Source: CAVVIG01 sp050249955 (GTDB lineage Bacteria; Acidobacteriota; Vicinamibacteria; Vicinamibacterales; CAVVIG01). Taken from it: DNA of 64,000 nucleotides. Positions 39,233 to 48,309 of this stretch are shown piece after piece (the stretch's first letter is position 1; each line of letters begins with the position of its first letter). The notes under the pieces are model-generated. The model saw only the letters and a list, made by a program, of their open reading frames with translations. It did not search any database and was not told the origin of the DNA. Position numbers and translations under genes: made by a program. Location: contig JBFWPN010000001.1 in the NCBI GenBank assembly GCA_050249955.1, positions 906,587 to 970,586 of the forward strand, read 5' to 3'.

Positions 39233-39248
39233 GGGTACGTCCCTTGCC
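39233..39248 (+). promoter_or_regulatory. Sigma-54 promoter (-24/-12) for the NtrBC-like operon
   Basis: GGGTACG-TCCC-TTGCC matches TGGCACR-N4-TTGCW: the invariant GG (-24) and GC (-12) are present at exact spacing, with mismatches at the first T, one C and the last W. Transcription would start near 39259, 13 bp before the ATG at 39272. The operon itself encodes a sigma-54 activator, so autoregulation is likely. Confidence 0.65.
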
Positions 39249-39271
39249 CCGGCAGATCCGAGCTGAAGTGT

Positions 39272-40456
39272 ATGGCTTCCCCTCGCCCCATTCCTGAAAC
39301 CGGCGCCCGGCGCCGCCGGGTCGCGGCGCCCTCCGCGCACGCGTCGCCGACCACCCATCCGGACGACCGTTTCTTCCGGCACCTGGTCGGGAGCATGCGC
39401 AATGGGGTGATCGCGATCCATCGTCACGGCGCGCTCGCGCTGATGAACGACGAGGCCTACCGGATCTTCGCGCTCCCGCGTGGATCGGCCGACATCGGCA
39501 CGCCGTTCGCCGACCTGTTCCGCGAGCGACCCGATCTCGTGCGCGTGCTCTCCGGCGCCTTCGAGATGACCACGCTGCCCAACCGGGCCGAGCTGCGGCT
39601 GAAGGACCTGGACCGCGTCATCGGCTACACGCTCTCGCAGGTCCGCGACGAGGAGGGCCGCGCCATCGGCGCCGTGCTCTTCTTCAAGGATCTGACCCGG
39701 GTGGAGCAGATGGAGGAGCGCGAACGCCTGCGCGATCGCCTCGCGTCGCTCGGCGAAATGGCCGCCGGCATTGCCCACGAGCTGAAGAACCCGCTCGCCG
39801 GCATCGAGGTGATGGCCGGGCTCCTGCGACGCCAGGTGTCCGACTCGCCCGACGCGCAGTCGCTGCTGGCCGATATCATCAGCGAGGCCAAGCTGGCCAA
39901 CTCCATCGTGGTCGAGATGCTGGAGTTCGTGCGGCCGATCCGCCTGCAGGTGGAGCAGATCGACATGGCCGGCGTGCTCGAGCAGTCGGTCACCAACGCC
40001 GAGAGCAAGGTGCCCCGCCGCGACATCGCGATCGACCTGGACGTGGCCGAGGGGCTGCCGCGCATGGACGGCGACGCCAGCCAGCTGTGCCAGGTGTTCA
40101 CCAACCTGCTCACGAACGCCTTCGAGGCGATGAACGGCAGGGGGCGCGTGCTGCTGCGTGCCGCCCTCGCCGAGGTGCCATCCGACGAGGAAGGTTCGTC
40201 CGGCGCTCCCACTCCCGCTCCTGCCGTCGTCGTCGACGTGGTGGACGACGGCCCCGGGGTGTCGGCGGAACTGAGCGATCGCATCTTCAATCCGTTCTTC
40301 ACGACCAAGGTGACCGGCTCGGGCCTGGGCCTGCCCATCGTCCGCAAGATCGTCGACGCCCATGACGGGCGCATCGATCTGAGCAGCGAGCCCGGGCACG
40401 GCACCCGCTTCCGGGTGACGCTGCCGGTGTCGTCGAAGTCGAGCTGGTTCAAGTAG
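39272..40456 (+). CDS. Cytoplasmic PAS histidine kinase (NtrB-like)
   Basis: A 394-residue soluble kinase. An N-terminal PAS domain (about residues 32-145, SMRNGVIAIHRHGALALMND) is followed by HisKA with phospho-accepting His169 (GIAHELKNPLAGIEV) and an HATPase domain (NLLTNAFEAMNG, VDDGPGVSAELSDRIF, FTTKVTGSGLGLPIV). No membrane segment, so it reads an internal signal. The start at 39272 is preferred over an ATG at 39218 because the sigma-54 promoter at 39233 would place transcription start between them. It precedes its response regulator by 17 bp. Confidence 0.9.
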   Translation: MASPRPIPETGARRRRVAAPSAHASPTTHPDDRFFRHLVGSMRNGVIAIHRHGALALMNDEAYRIFALPRGSADIGTPFADLFRERPDLVRVLSGAFEMTTLPNRAELRLKDLDRVIGYTLSQVRDEEGRAIGAVLFFKDLTRVEQMEERERLRDRLASLGEMAAGIAHELKNPLAGIEVMAGLLRRQVSDSPDAQSLLADIISEAKLANSIVVEMLEFVRPIRLQVEQIDMAGVLEQSVTNAESKVPRRDIAIDLDVAEGLPRMDGDASQLCQVFTNLLTNAFEAMNGRGRVLLRAALAEVPSDEEGSSGAPTPAPAVVVDVVDDGPGVSAELSDRIFNPFFTTKVTGSGLGLPIVRKIVDAHDGRIDLSSEPGHGTRFRVTLPVSSKSSWFK

Positions 40457-40473
40457 AGGACGAGGCACGAGCC

Positions 40474-41895
40474 ATGGGTCGAATACTGGTTGCTGACGAT
40501 CACGATGCCCTCCGCCGGGGGCTCGCGCGGGGGCTGTCCGAGGCCGGGCACGAGGTGGAGGAGGCCTCGAACGGCAACGCCGCCATCGAGCGCCTGCACG
40601 AGAGCCACTTCGATGTCGTGCTGAGCGACCTGAAGATGGGCGGCAGCGACGGCATGGACGTGCTGCGCACGACGCGCGCGCTGCACCCGACGACCGCGGT
40701 GATCCTGATGACCGCGTTCGGCTCGGTGAACACCGCGGTGGAGGCGATGAAGATCGGCGCCTTCGACTACGTGCAGAAGCCGTTCGAGATCGAGGAAATG
40801 GAGGTGAAGATCGAGAAGGCGCTCGAGATGCGGCGCCTGAAGCACGAGCTCGAGTACCTCCGCGGCACGCAGCAGGACATCTACGACTTCGACCGGATTG
40901 TGGGATCGAGCGCCGCCCTCCAGAAGGTGCTCGACATCGTCCGCAAGGTGGCCAAGAGCAACACCACCGTGCTGGTGCGGGGCGAGACCGGCACCGGCAA
41001 GGAGCTGATTGCCGGTGCCACGCACCACAACTCGCTGCGGAGCACCCGCAACTTCGTGAAGGTGAACTGCGCGGCCCTGCAGGAGAACCTGCTCGAGTCC
41101 GAGCTGTTCGGGCACGAGAAGGGGGCGTTCACCGGCGCGGACAAGCAGCGGATCGGCCGCTTCGAGCAGGCGGACGGCGGCACGCTGTTCCTCGACGAAA
41201 TCGGCGACATGAGCCCGAGCACGCAGGCCAAGATCCTGCGCGTCCTGCAGGAGCACGAGTTCGAGCGCCTGGGCGGCACGCGCACGCTGCGCGTGGACGT
41301 GCGGCTGATTGCCGCCACCAACCGCGACCTGTCGGCCATGGTGCTCGCGGGCCAGTTCCGCGAGGACCTCTACTACCGCCTCAACGTGGTGTCGATCGAG
41401 ATGCCGCCGCTGCGCGAGCGCAAGGACGACATCGTGCCGCTGGCCAATTCGTTCATCCGCAAGTTCGCCGGTGAACTGAAGAAGAAGATCGACGGACTCG
41501 AGCCCGACGCCCAGAAGCTGCTGATGCGCTACAACTGGCCTGGCAACATCCGGGAGCTCGAGAACGCGATCGAGCGCGCCATGCTTCTGGCCGAGGGGCG
41601 CGCCATTGCCGCCGACGACCTCCGCCTCGGCGAGACCCCGACACCAGGCTCCGGCCGCGACCACACACCGGTGGTCCGCATCCCGCCCACCGGCATCCCG
41701 CTCGACGATGTGGAGCGGTTCGCGCTGATCGAGGCGCTGAAGATGTCGAACTGGGTGCAGAAGGACGCCGCCGAACTGCTCTCGATCAGCCCGCGCGTGA
41801 TGAACTACAAGATCAAGACGCTGGGCATCGAGTTCCCGCGCGGCCGCCGGGCAGCGCCGCTCACCCCGTCGGATCCGCTGGCGGCGGCCTCTTAG
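40474..41895 (+). CDS. Sigma-54-dependent response regulator (NtrC-like)
   Basis: A 473-residue activator: receiver with phospho-acceptor Asp52 (VVLSDLKMGGSDG) and Lys in YVQKPFEI; AAA+ domain with GETGTGKE and intact GAFTGA; C-terminal Fis-type HTH (QKDAAELLSISPRVMNYKIK). Paired with the upstream PAS kinase. The two sigma-54 activators in this window (this one and the one at 9.9-11.3 kb) share domain order but have different kinase partners, one soluble and one membrane-bound. The stop is followed at once by a heptad repeat. Confidence 0.94.
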   Translation: MGRILVADDHDALRRGLARGLSEAGHEVEEASNGNAAIERLHESHFDVVLSDLKMGGSDGMDVLRTTRALHPTTAVILMTAFGSVNTAVEAMKIGAFDYVQKPFEIEEMEVKIEKALEMRRLKHELEYLRGTQQDIYDFDRIVGSSAALQKVLDIVRKVAKSNTTVLVRGETGTGKELIAGATHHNSLRSTRNFVKVNCAALQENLLESELFGHEKGAFTGADKQRIGRFEQADGGTLFLDEIGDMSPSTQAKILRVLQEHEFERLGGTRTLRVDVRLIAATNRDLSAMVLAGQFREDLYYRLNVVSIEMPPLRERKDDIVPLANSFIRKFAGELKKKIDGLEPDAQKLLMRYNWPGNIRELENAIERAMLLAEGRAIAADDLRLGETPTPGSGRDHTPVVRIPPTGIPLDDVERFALIEALKMSNWVQKDAAELLSISPRVMNYKIKTLGIEFPRGRRAAPLTPSDPLAAAS

Positions 41896-41901
41896 AGGAT
41901 G

Positions 41902-41922
41902 GGCGATAGGCGATTGGCTCCA
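41902..41922. repeat. Heptanucleotide tandem repeat after an NtrC-like gene
   Basis: GGCGATA GGCGATT GGCTCCA, three 7-bp units starting six bases after a stop codon, in the short gap between convergent genes. Confidence 0.5.
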
Positions 41923-41945
41923 CGCCTCGGGCTCCTGCTGGAAGC

Positions 41946-42938
41946 CTAGTCGTCTGAAGGCTTCCCCGGCGTCGTCGACCGCGCCCGCGGGTGCGCCTTG
42001 CGGTACACCTCCATCAGCTGGGCCGCGTTGACGTGCGTGTAGCGCTGCGTCGTGCTCAGGCGCGAGTGGCCCAGCAGCTCCTGGATGGTGCGCAGGTCGG
42101 CACCGCGCTGCAGCAGGTGCGTGGCAAAGGAATGCCGCAGGGCGTGCGGGCTGACGCCGTCGCGCTCGGTCACCGCCGCGTACTTCCGCACCAGCCGGTC
42201 GATGCTGCGCACGGTGAGGCGCCCGCCACGATAGTTGACGAACACCGGCTCGCGCCGCGCACGCCCCTGTTCACGCCGGCGGTCGCGCGCGCGTGACCCC
42301 ACCACCCGGTCGTCGGTGCTGCTGTTGCGGATGTACTGCTCGCGGTCCTTCAGCCAGGCACGCAGGGCGGTGGCCGTGGCGCCGTTGAACGGCACGAGCC
42401 GCTGGCGGCCCCCCTTGCCGAGCACGCGCACCATCCGCCCGCTCAGGTTCAGGTCGTCCAGGTCCAGCCCGGCCAGCTCGCTGAGCCGCAGGCCCGACGC
42501 GTAGAACAGCTCGAGAATCGCCTGGTCGCGCCGCCCGAGCGGCTGCTCCTCGTCCGGCGCGTCGAGCATCCTGGTCATCTCCTGCTCGGAGAGATGGGCC
42601 GGCATCCGCACCTCGCGCTTCGGCGTGGCGATGAGCGAGCCGGCGTCCGACTCGATGATCCCCTCGCGCCGGAGATAGCGCAGGAAGGTGCGGATGGCGG
42701 CCAGCTTCCGCGCGGCCGTGGCGCGCGTCTGCCCTTCTGCGTGCAGCCAGGCCAGGAACGAGCGGATGGCGGTGCGGTCGAGCGCCTGGGGCGAGAGGTC
42801 GCGCTTCTTGAGGTCTGCGGCGGCGGCCACGTGGCCGATGAACTGCGTGAGGTCGCTGTCGTAGGCGCGCACCGTGTGCGGCGACACGTTGCGGTTGAGG
42901 GCCAGGTACCTGAGGAAGGCCTTCAGGTGCTCGATCAT
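41946..42938 (-). CDS. xerC: Tyrosine recombinase of the XerC/XerD type
   Basis: A 330-residue site-specific recombinase that resolves chromosome dimers. The N-terminal SAM-like core-binding domain (RNVSPHTVRAYDSDLTQFIG) and catalytic domain carry the full active site: Arg151 (SGLRLSEL), Lys175 (GKGGRQR), His265 and Arg268 (PHALRHSFATH), His291 (LGHSRLSTT) and Tyr300. A charged insertion of about 25 residues (205-230) lies in the catalytic domain. The ATG overlaps the trmFO stop (ATGA). The topA-trmFO-xerC order is a known housekeeping arrangement, so this is not evidence of a mobile element. Confidence 0.92.
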   Translation of the reverse strand: MIEHLKAFLRYLALNRNVSPHTVRAYDSDLTQFIGHVAAAADLKKRDLSPQALDRTAIRSFLAWLHAEGQTRATAARKLAAIRTFLRYLRREGIIESDAGSLIATPKREVRMPAHLSEQEMTRMLDAPDEEQPLGRRDQAILELFYASGLRLSELAGLDLDDLNLSGRMVRVLGKGGRQRLVPFNGATATALRAWLKDREQYIRNSSTDDRVVGSRARDRRREQGRARREPVFVNYRGGRLTVRSIDRLVRKYAAVTERDGVSPHALRHSFATHLLQRGADLRTIQELLGHSRLSTTQRYTHVNAAQLMEVYRKAHPRARSTTPGKPSDD

Positions 42939-44353
42939 GCCACCCTGTCCCGCATCCAGGCGTCGAGCGCCTCGAGCGCGCGGTGCGAGAGGGCCACCTT
43001 GCGGTCGGCCTTGCCCCGCGGCGGTTGCACCAGCGGCTCCATGATGCCGAAGGTGATGTTCGACGGGTCGTAGTGCGCCGGATTCGCGTGCGACGCATAG
43101 TAGGCGAGCGCGCCGATCGCGGTGGTGCGCGGCGGTGCCGAGGTTGGCCGGCCCTTGGCCAGCGCCGCTGCGTTCAAGCCCGCGAGCAGCCCGGAGGCCG
43201 CAGATTCCACGTAACCCTCGACACCCGACATCTGCCCGGCGAAGAAGATGGACGGGTGCTCCCGCAGCTGCCACGTTTCGGTGAGCACCGTCGGCCCGTT
43301 CACGTACGTGTTGCGGTGCACCATCCCGTAGCGTACGAACTCCGCCTGCTCGAGCCCCGGGATCATGCGCAGGACGCGCGCCTGTTCACCCCACTTCAAC
43401 TGGGTCTGGAACCCCACGAGGCTGAAGTGGTCGGCCGCGAGGTTGTCCTGTCGCAGCTGCACGGCGGCGTACGGCGTGCGTCCGGTGCGCGGGTCGGTGA
43501 GGCCAACCGGCTTCATCGGGCCGAACCGCAGCGTGTCCACGCCGCGGTGCGCCATCACCTCGATCGGCAGGCAGCCTTCGAAGAACTTCTCCTTGTCGAA
43601 GTCGTGCACGGTGGCCGACTCGGCATGTACGAGCGCATCGTAGAAGCGCTCGTACTCGTCCTTCGTGAACGGACAGTTCAGGTAGTCCCCCTCCCCATCG
43701 TCCACCCCGCACGCGACGTCAGTGGCGCCCGCACCCTGAGCGACCGAAGGGAGTCGAAGGGCCCCCTCCTGCCCTTCCAGGCCCTCCCGCCCCCTGATCG
43801 ACCGTCCCCACCGCGACTGGCGGAACACCTTCGTCCGGTCGATCGACTCGGCCAGGACGATGGGGCTGATGGCGTCGTAGAAGTACAGGTGACTGCCGCC
43901 CACCAGGCGCGCGATCTCGGCCGAGAGCGCGTCGCTCGTCAGCGGACCGGTGGCCACGATCACCGGCTCGGCTGGCGACGAGGGCGGCAGCACCGCCACT
44001 TCCTGGCGGACGATGGAGATGAGCGGGTGGGTGCTGATGGCGGTGGTGATGGCGTCGGCAAACGCCTCGCGGTCGACCGCGAGCGCGGCGCCCGCGGGTA
44101 CGCGGCTGGCCTCGGCCGCCTGCATCACGAGGGAGCCGAGCCGCCGCATCTCTTCCTTCAGCAGGCCGACCGCGTTATCGAGCTTGTCACCGCGGAACGA
44201 GTTGCTGCAGACCAGTTCGGCGAGCCGGTCGGTCTTGTGCACGGCCGTGCCACGCACCGGCCGCATTTCGTACAGCGTGACAGGCACGCCCGCGCGTGCC
44301 GCCTGCCAGGCGGCCTCGCACCCGGCGAGGCCCCCCCCGACGACCCGAATCAT
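42935..44353 (-). CDS. trmFO: FAD/folate-dependent tRNA (uracil-54) methyltransferase TrmFO with an insertion
   Basis: A 472-residue flavoenzyme that makes 5-methyluridine at tRNA position 54 using methylenetetrahydrofolate. The FAD-binding start VVGGGLAGCEAAWQAARAG and EMRP, CSNSFRGD, ATGPLTSDAL, YFYDAISPIV, GYVESAASGLLAG are all present. Between SRWG (residue 183) and GDYLNCPFTKDEY (about 222) lie about 38 extra residues where the family normally has one to four. The insertion is in frame and contains a palindromic repeat at DNA level. The ATG overlaps the topA stop (ATGA). Activity may be kept, since catalytic motifs are intact. Confidence 0.92.
   Translation of the reverse strand: MIRVVGGGLAGCEAAWQAARAGVPVTLYEMRPVRGTAVHKTDRLAELVCSNSFRGDKLDNAVGLLKEEMRRLGSLVMQAAEASRVPAGAALAVDREAFADAITTAISTHPLISIVRQEVAVLPPSSPAEPVIVATGPLTSDALSAEIARLVGGSHLYFYDAISPIVLAESIDRTKVFRQSRWGRSIRGREGLEGQEGALRLPSVAQGAGATDVACGVDDGEGDYLNCPFTKDEYERFYDALVHAESATVHDFDKEKFFEGCLPIEVMAHRGVDTLRFGPMKPVGLTDPRTGRTPYAAVQLRQDNLAADHFSLVGFQTQLKWGEQARVLRMIPGLEQAEFVRYGMVHRNTYVNGPTVLTETWQLREHPSIFFAGQMSGVEGYVESAASGLLAGLNAAALAKGRPTSAPPRTTAIGALAYYASHANPAHYDPSNITFGIMEPLVQPPRGKADRKVALSHRALEALDAWMRDRVA
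43734..43761. repeat. Interspersed palindromic repeat inside trmFO
   Basis: The 28-bp element begins CCCTGAGCGACCGAAGGGAG and ends TCGAAGGG (43734-43761). Its ends CCCT/AGGG pair and the interior is imperfectly complementary. I recognise this type (CCCTGAGCGA...TCGAAGGG) as a common intergenic repeat in many bacteria. Here it lies in coding sequence, encoding about residues 198-207 of TrmFO. No second copy is visible in this window. Confidence 0.6.
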
Positions 44354-47106
44354 GACGTGACTGCAGCCTTCCGCGTGCGCTTCGTGGTGGCAGCCTTTTT
44401 CGCCGCGGGCTTGGCGGACTTGGTGGACTTGGCGCGCGGAGCGCGCGCCTTGGAAGCACCCTCGCCCGCAGCCTTCTTCTTCCCGCGTGCCGCACCACGA
44501 CCGCGCCCTTCCTTCGGCGGCGCAGACCGCCGCGCCTCGAGCAGGTCGTTGGCCGCTTCGAGCGTGAGCGTCTTCGGATCCACGCCGCGCGGCACCGACG
44601 CGTTCGTCTCCTTGTCGGTGACGTACGGGCCGAAGCGCCCCTCGAGCACCTGGAGCGGCTCGGCCCCCGGCCGCTCGATCAGCGCAATCACCTTCTTCGA
44701 CGCCTGGCGACGCCGCGAGCGCTTGGGCTCCGAGAAGAGCTGGAGCGCACGGGCCAGGTCGCACGTGAACAGTTCCTCGTCGCTCTCGAGCGAGCGGAAC
44801 TCGTCGCCGTGCTTCACGTACGGACCGAAGCGGCCGAGCCCCGCCACGACGATCTCGCCCGACTCCGGGTGGATGCCGAGCTCGCGCGGCAACTGGAGCA
44901 GCTTGAGCGCCTCATCGAGCGTGACCGACGACTCGGTCATCTCGCCGATCAGCGACGAGCGGCGCGGCTTCTCCTTCGATCCCTTGTCGGGCGTCTCGCC
45001 GAGCTGCACGTACGCGCCGAAGCGGCCGTGAATGGCATAGACGTTCTGGCCGGTCGCCGGGTCGACGCCGAGCAGGCGCGGCCCTTCGGCCTTGGCGCGA
45101 ATCAGCTTCAGGGCGTACTCGACCGTCAGGTCCGCGGGCGCGATGTTCGGCGGCAGCGAGGCGGTCCTGCCCGGCCCCCCCTCGCCCTGCTGCAGGAAGG
45201 CCCCGAAACGGCCGATGCGCACGCGGATCGGCTCGCCCGATTCCGGGTCGGTCCCCACGTCGATGAGCGGATAGTCGGCCCGCTCCTCGGCCTGCTTCGC
45301 CGCAACCTCGAGACCACGGTGCTGCGTGTCGCCGCGATAGAACTGCTCGATGAAGTGCAGCCAGTCGCGCTTGCCATTGGAGATGTCGTCGAGGTCCTCT
45401 TCCATCTCGGCGGTGAACTCGAAGTCCACCAGGTCGCCGAAGTGGGCGCTGAGGAGGCGCGTCACGGCAAATGCCGTGAAGCTCGGCACGAGCGCCTTGC
45501 CCTGCCGGAAGATGTAGCCGCGCCGCTCGATCGTCCCGATCGTGGCCGCATACGTGGAGGGCCGACCGATGCCGAGCCGCTCCAGCTCCTTGATGAGCGA
45601 GGCCTCGGTGAACCGCGCCGGCGGCGTGGTCTCGTGCTTCTTGGCGTCGAGCGCCAGCAGGGTCACGTCGCCCTGCGCGGTACCGGCTGCCGTGATGCGG
45701 GCTCCGACCGCCAGCTTGGGCAGCACGGTCTCCTGGTCTTCGAGTTCCGCGGCCGGGTCGTCACTCCCCTCGACGTAGGCGCGGCGGAAGCCGGCAAACT
45801 CGATGGCCTTGCCCGACGCGGTGAACACGGCCGGCTCGCCGCTGGTACCGGTGCCGGTGATCTCCACGGTGGTGCGCAGCACGCGGGCATCCACCATCTG
45901 CGATGCCATCGTGCGCTTCCAGATCAGCTCGTAGAGCCGGAAGTCGTCGCCCGACAGCCCCGCGGTGACCGGCGTGGCGGCGAAGTTCGACGGACGGATC
46001 GCCTCGTGTGCCTCCTGGGCGTTCTTCACCTTGGTGGCGTAGCGGCGCGGACCGGCGTAGTAGCTGTCGCCGAACATGTCGCGGATGGCCCCGGCCGATT
46101 CCTGCAGCGCCTTCTCGCTGAGCGTGGTCGAGTCCGTGCGGTGGTAGGAGATGTGGCCGTCCTGGAAGAGCCGCTGGGCCGCCTGCATGGTGCGCTCGGT
46201 GGAGAACCCGAGCTTGCGGCTGGCTTCCTGCGTGAGCGTCGACGTGGTGAAGGGGGGCGCCGGCCGTTCCACGCCGGGCTTCTCTTCGACCGAGGTGACG
46301 GTCCACGGCAGGTTCGTCCGCAGTGCCTCGACCAGCGCGTGCGCGGCATCGCCGCCAATCACGCGCGCGTTCCGGCCGACGAAGCGACCGTTCGCGTCGA
46401 AGTCCTTGCCCGAGGCCACGCGCTCGTCGCCCACCCGTGCCAGCGTCGCCGCGAACTCGCGGCCCTCGCCCGACAGGCGCGCCTCGAGATCCCAGTACGT
46501 GGCGGTGGTGAACGCAATGCGCTCCTGCTCGCGGTCGACGATGAGCCGGACCGCCACGCTCTGGACGCGGCCGGCGCTGAGGCCGGTCTGCACCTTCTTC
46601 CAGAGCACGGGCGAGAGCGTGTAGCCATAGAGGCGGTCGAGGATGCGCCGGCTCTCCTGCGCGCGCACCAGGTTCTCGTTCACGTCGTGCGCATCCTTCA
46701 CGGCGTCGCGGATGGCCGACTCGGTGATCTCGTGGAAGACGATGCGCTTGACCGGAACCTTGGGCTTGAGCACCTCCTTCAGGTGCCAGCTGATCGATTC
46801 GCCCTCACGATCAGGGTCGGTGGCGAGGAACACCTCGCGGGCGTCCTTCAGGGCCGCCTTGAGCGCCTGGACGTGCTTCCGCTTGTCGTTCGGGACGACG
46901 TAGTAGGGCTTGAAGTCGTTCTCGGTGTCGACACCGAGCCGGCCCCACTTCTTCTTGCGGATCTCGTCGGGAATCTCGTCGGCCGATTCCGGGAGGTCGC
47001 GCACGTGCCCGAAGCTGGCCTGGATGTCGTAGTCGTTCGAGTCCAGGAACCGCTGAATCGTCCGCGCCTTGGCCGGCGACTCCACGATCACGAGTGTCTT
47101 TGCCAT
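44350..47106 (-). CDS. topA: DNA topoisomerase I
   Basis: A 918-residue type IA topoisomerase that relaxes negative supercoils. It begins MAKTLVIVESPAKARTIQRF (Toprim), has FLATDPDREGESISWHLKEV and the active-site tyrosine region GHISYHRTDSTTLSE. The C-terminus has several topoisomerase C-terminal repeats without cysteines (GRFGAFLQQGE, GRFGAYVQLGE, GRFGPYVKHGDEF, GRFGPYVTDKE), then a Lys/Ala/Thr-rich histone-H1-like tail of about 60 residues. The ATG at 47106 is where homology begins; an upstream start adds 19 unrelated residues. DprA lies 13 bp upstream. Confidence 0.96.
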   Translation of the reverse strand: MAKTLVIVESPAKARTIQRFLDSNDYDIQASFGHVRDLPESADEIPDEIRKKKWGRLGVDTENDFKPYYVVPNDKRKHVQALKAALKDAREVFLATDPDREGESISWHLKEVLKPKVPVKRIVFHEITESAIRDAVKDAHDVNENLVRAQESRRILDRLYGYTLSPVLWKKVQTGLSAGRVQSVAVRLIVDREQERIAFTTATYWDLEARLSGEGREFAATLARVGDERVASGKDFDANGRFVGRNARVIGGDAAHALVEALRTNLPWTVTSVEEKPGVERPAPPFTTSTLTQEASRKLGFSTERTMQAAQRLFQDGHISYHRTDSTTLSEKALQESAGAIRDMFGDSYYAGPRRYATKVKNAQEAHEAIRPSNFAATPVTAGLSGDDFRLYELIWKRTMASQMVDARVLRTTVEITGTGTSGEPAVFTASGKAIEFAGFRRAYVEGSDDPAAELEDQETVLPKLAVGARITAAGTAQGDVTLLALDAKKHETTPPARFTEASLIKELERLGIGRPSTYAATIGTIERRGYIFRQGKALVPSFTAFAVTRLLSAHFGDLVDFEFTAEMEEDLDDISNGKRDWLHFIEQFYRGDTQHRGLEVAAKQAEERADYPLIDVGTDPESGEPIRVRIGRFGAFLQQGEGGPGRTASLPPNIAPADLTVEYALKLIRAKAEGPRLLGVDPATGQNVYAIHGRFGAYVQLGETPDKGSKEKPRRSSLIGEMTESSVTLDEALKLLQLPRELGIHPESGEIVVAGLGRFGPYVKHGDEFRSLESDEELFTCDLARALQLFSEPKRSRRRQASKKVIALIERPGAEPLQVLEGRFGPYVTDKETNASVPRGVDPKTLTLEAANDLLEARRSAPPKEGRGRGAARGKKKAAGEGASKARAPRAKSTKSAKPAAKKAATTKRTRKAAVTS

Positions 47107-47119
47107 CTGCCCTGTCACC

Positions 47120-48199
47120 CTAGCACGTTCTGTCAAACCGCACGAAACGCCCGCCCGGCTCACGGCGGACCAGCCCCCGGAACTCCAGGTCGAGCAGCCG
47201 GGGCAGCAGGTCGGAGGCGCCGAGTCCGCAACGGGCCGAAATATCGCCCAAATCCGAGGGTTCGCCCACGGTCAGGGCGTCGAGGACCGGGTCTGGCGCG
47301 TGCCTGGGCGCCACCCCGACCGTGCCCACGCCTGCACGGGCCGTCCACCCCAGTTCGTCCAGGACGTCGGCGGCCGACTCGACCAGCCGGGCTCCGTCCC
47401 GGAGCAGCGCATGCCCGCCGCGGTTCCGTCCACCCAGGACGTTGCCGGGCACGGCCATCACATCGCGTCCCTGCTCGAGCGCGCAGCGGGCGGTGATGAG
47501 CGAGCCGCTCTTCTCCCCCGCCTCGATGACGACGACGGCCCGCGAGAGGCCGCTGATGATGCGGTTGCGGCGGGGGAAGAAGCCGGGCTGGGGCACCGTG
47601 CCCGGCACCAGTTCGCTGACCACGGCACCGCGGGTGGTCATCTGGCTGGCGAGCGCGCGGTGCTCGGGTGGGTAGACGACGTCGGCCCCGCATCCGAGCA
47701 CTCCGACCGTTGCCCCTTCCGCGGCAAGCGCCCCGGCGTGGGCGGCGGCATCCACGCCACGGGCGAGCCCGCTCACCACGGTGACACCGCTGGCCGCCAG
47801 TTCCGCGGCGAGCCGCTCGGCCACCGCCACGGCGTACGACGAGCCAGCGCGTGAACCCACGAGCGCCACTGCCGGCGTCGAAAGGGCGGAGACCTGACCG
47901 GCGACCCAGAGCACCGGTGGCGGGTCGGGGATTTCGAGCAGGGCCGGCGGAAACGCGGGGTCGTCCTGGCCGATCAGGGCGAGGCCGGCCGCCTCCGACC
48001 GTGCACGGGCGGCTGAGGCCAGCGCCAGGGCGCGCGCCGGGTCGGCCCATGTTGGAGGACGGCGTCGGTTGCGGGCGTCGGCGCACTGCGCCTGCAGGAT
48101 GTCGGCAGCGGGCAGGCCGTCGCGCAGGTGGAGGGTAACCGTGCGCCAGCGCCAGACCGGCAGCAGCGCGAGCGCGATCAGGTCGAGGCTCGGAGGCAT
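47120..48199 (-). CDS. dprA: DNA-processing protein DprA
   Basis: A 359-residue protein that loads RecA onto incoming single-stranded DNA during transformation. The Rossmann-like core shows VALVGSRAGSSYAVAVAERL, VVSGLARGVDAAAHAGALAA, GVLGCGADVVYPPEHRAL, PGFFPRRNRIISGLS and EAGEKSGSLITARCALEQGR. A C-terminal winged-helix domain (about residues 295-355) completes the usual DprA layout. The start at 48199 is preferred, since earlier in-frame starts fall in the promoter region. With comF elsewhere in the window it hints at DNA-uptake capacity. Confidence 0.93.
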   Translation of the reverse strand: MPPSLDLIALALLPVWRWRTVTLHLRDGLPAADILQAQCADARNRRRPPTWADPARALALASAARARSEAAGLALIGQDDPAFPPALLEIPDPPPVLWVAGQVSALSTPAVALVGSRAGSSYAVAVAERLAAELAASGVTVVSGLARGVDAAAHAGALAAEGATVGVLGCGADVVYPPEHRALASQMTTRGAVVSELVPGTVPQPGFFPRRNRIISGLSRAVVVIEAGEKSGSLITARCALEQGRDVMAVPGNVLGGRNRGGHALLRDGARLVESAADVLDELGWTARAGVGTVGVAPRHAPDPVLDALTVGEPSDLGDISARCGLGASDLLPRLLDLEFRGLVRREPGGRFVRFDRTC

Positions 48200-48309
48200 G
48201 CGTTCACCCGGACGGCCCGACACGATCGGGACGGGCCGCCGCGACGTGCGCGGGCCCGACCGCGTCCAGTATAGCGTCCACCCCGACGACATCCGGTGTC
48301 GGGAGAGGT

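Noticed and set aside
41946..42938. Phage or integron integrase
   Set aside because: The recombinase sits in the conserved topA-trmFO-xerC order and has no phage genes or att sites nearby; it is chromosomal XerC-type.
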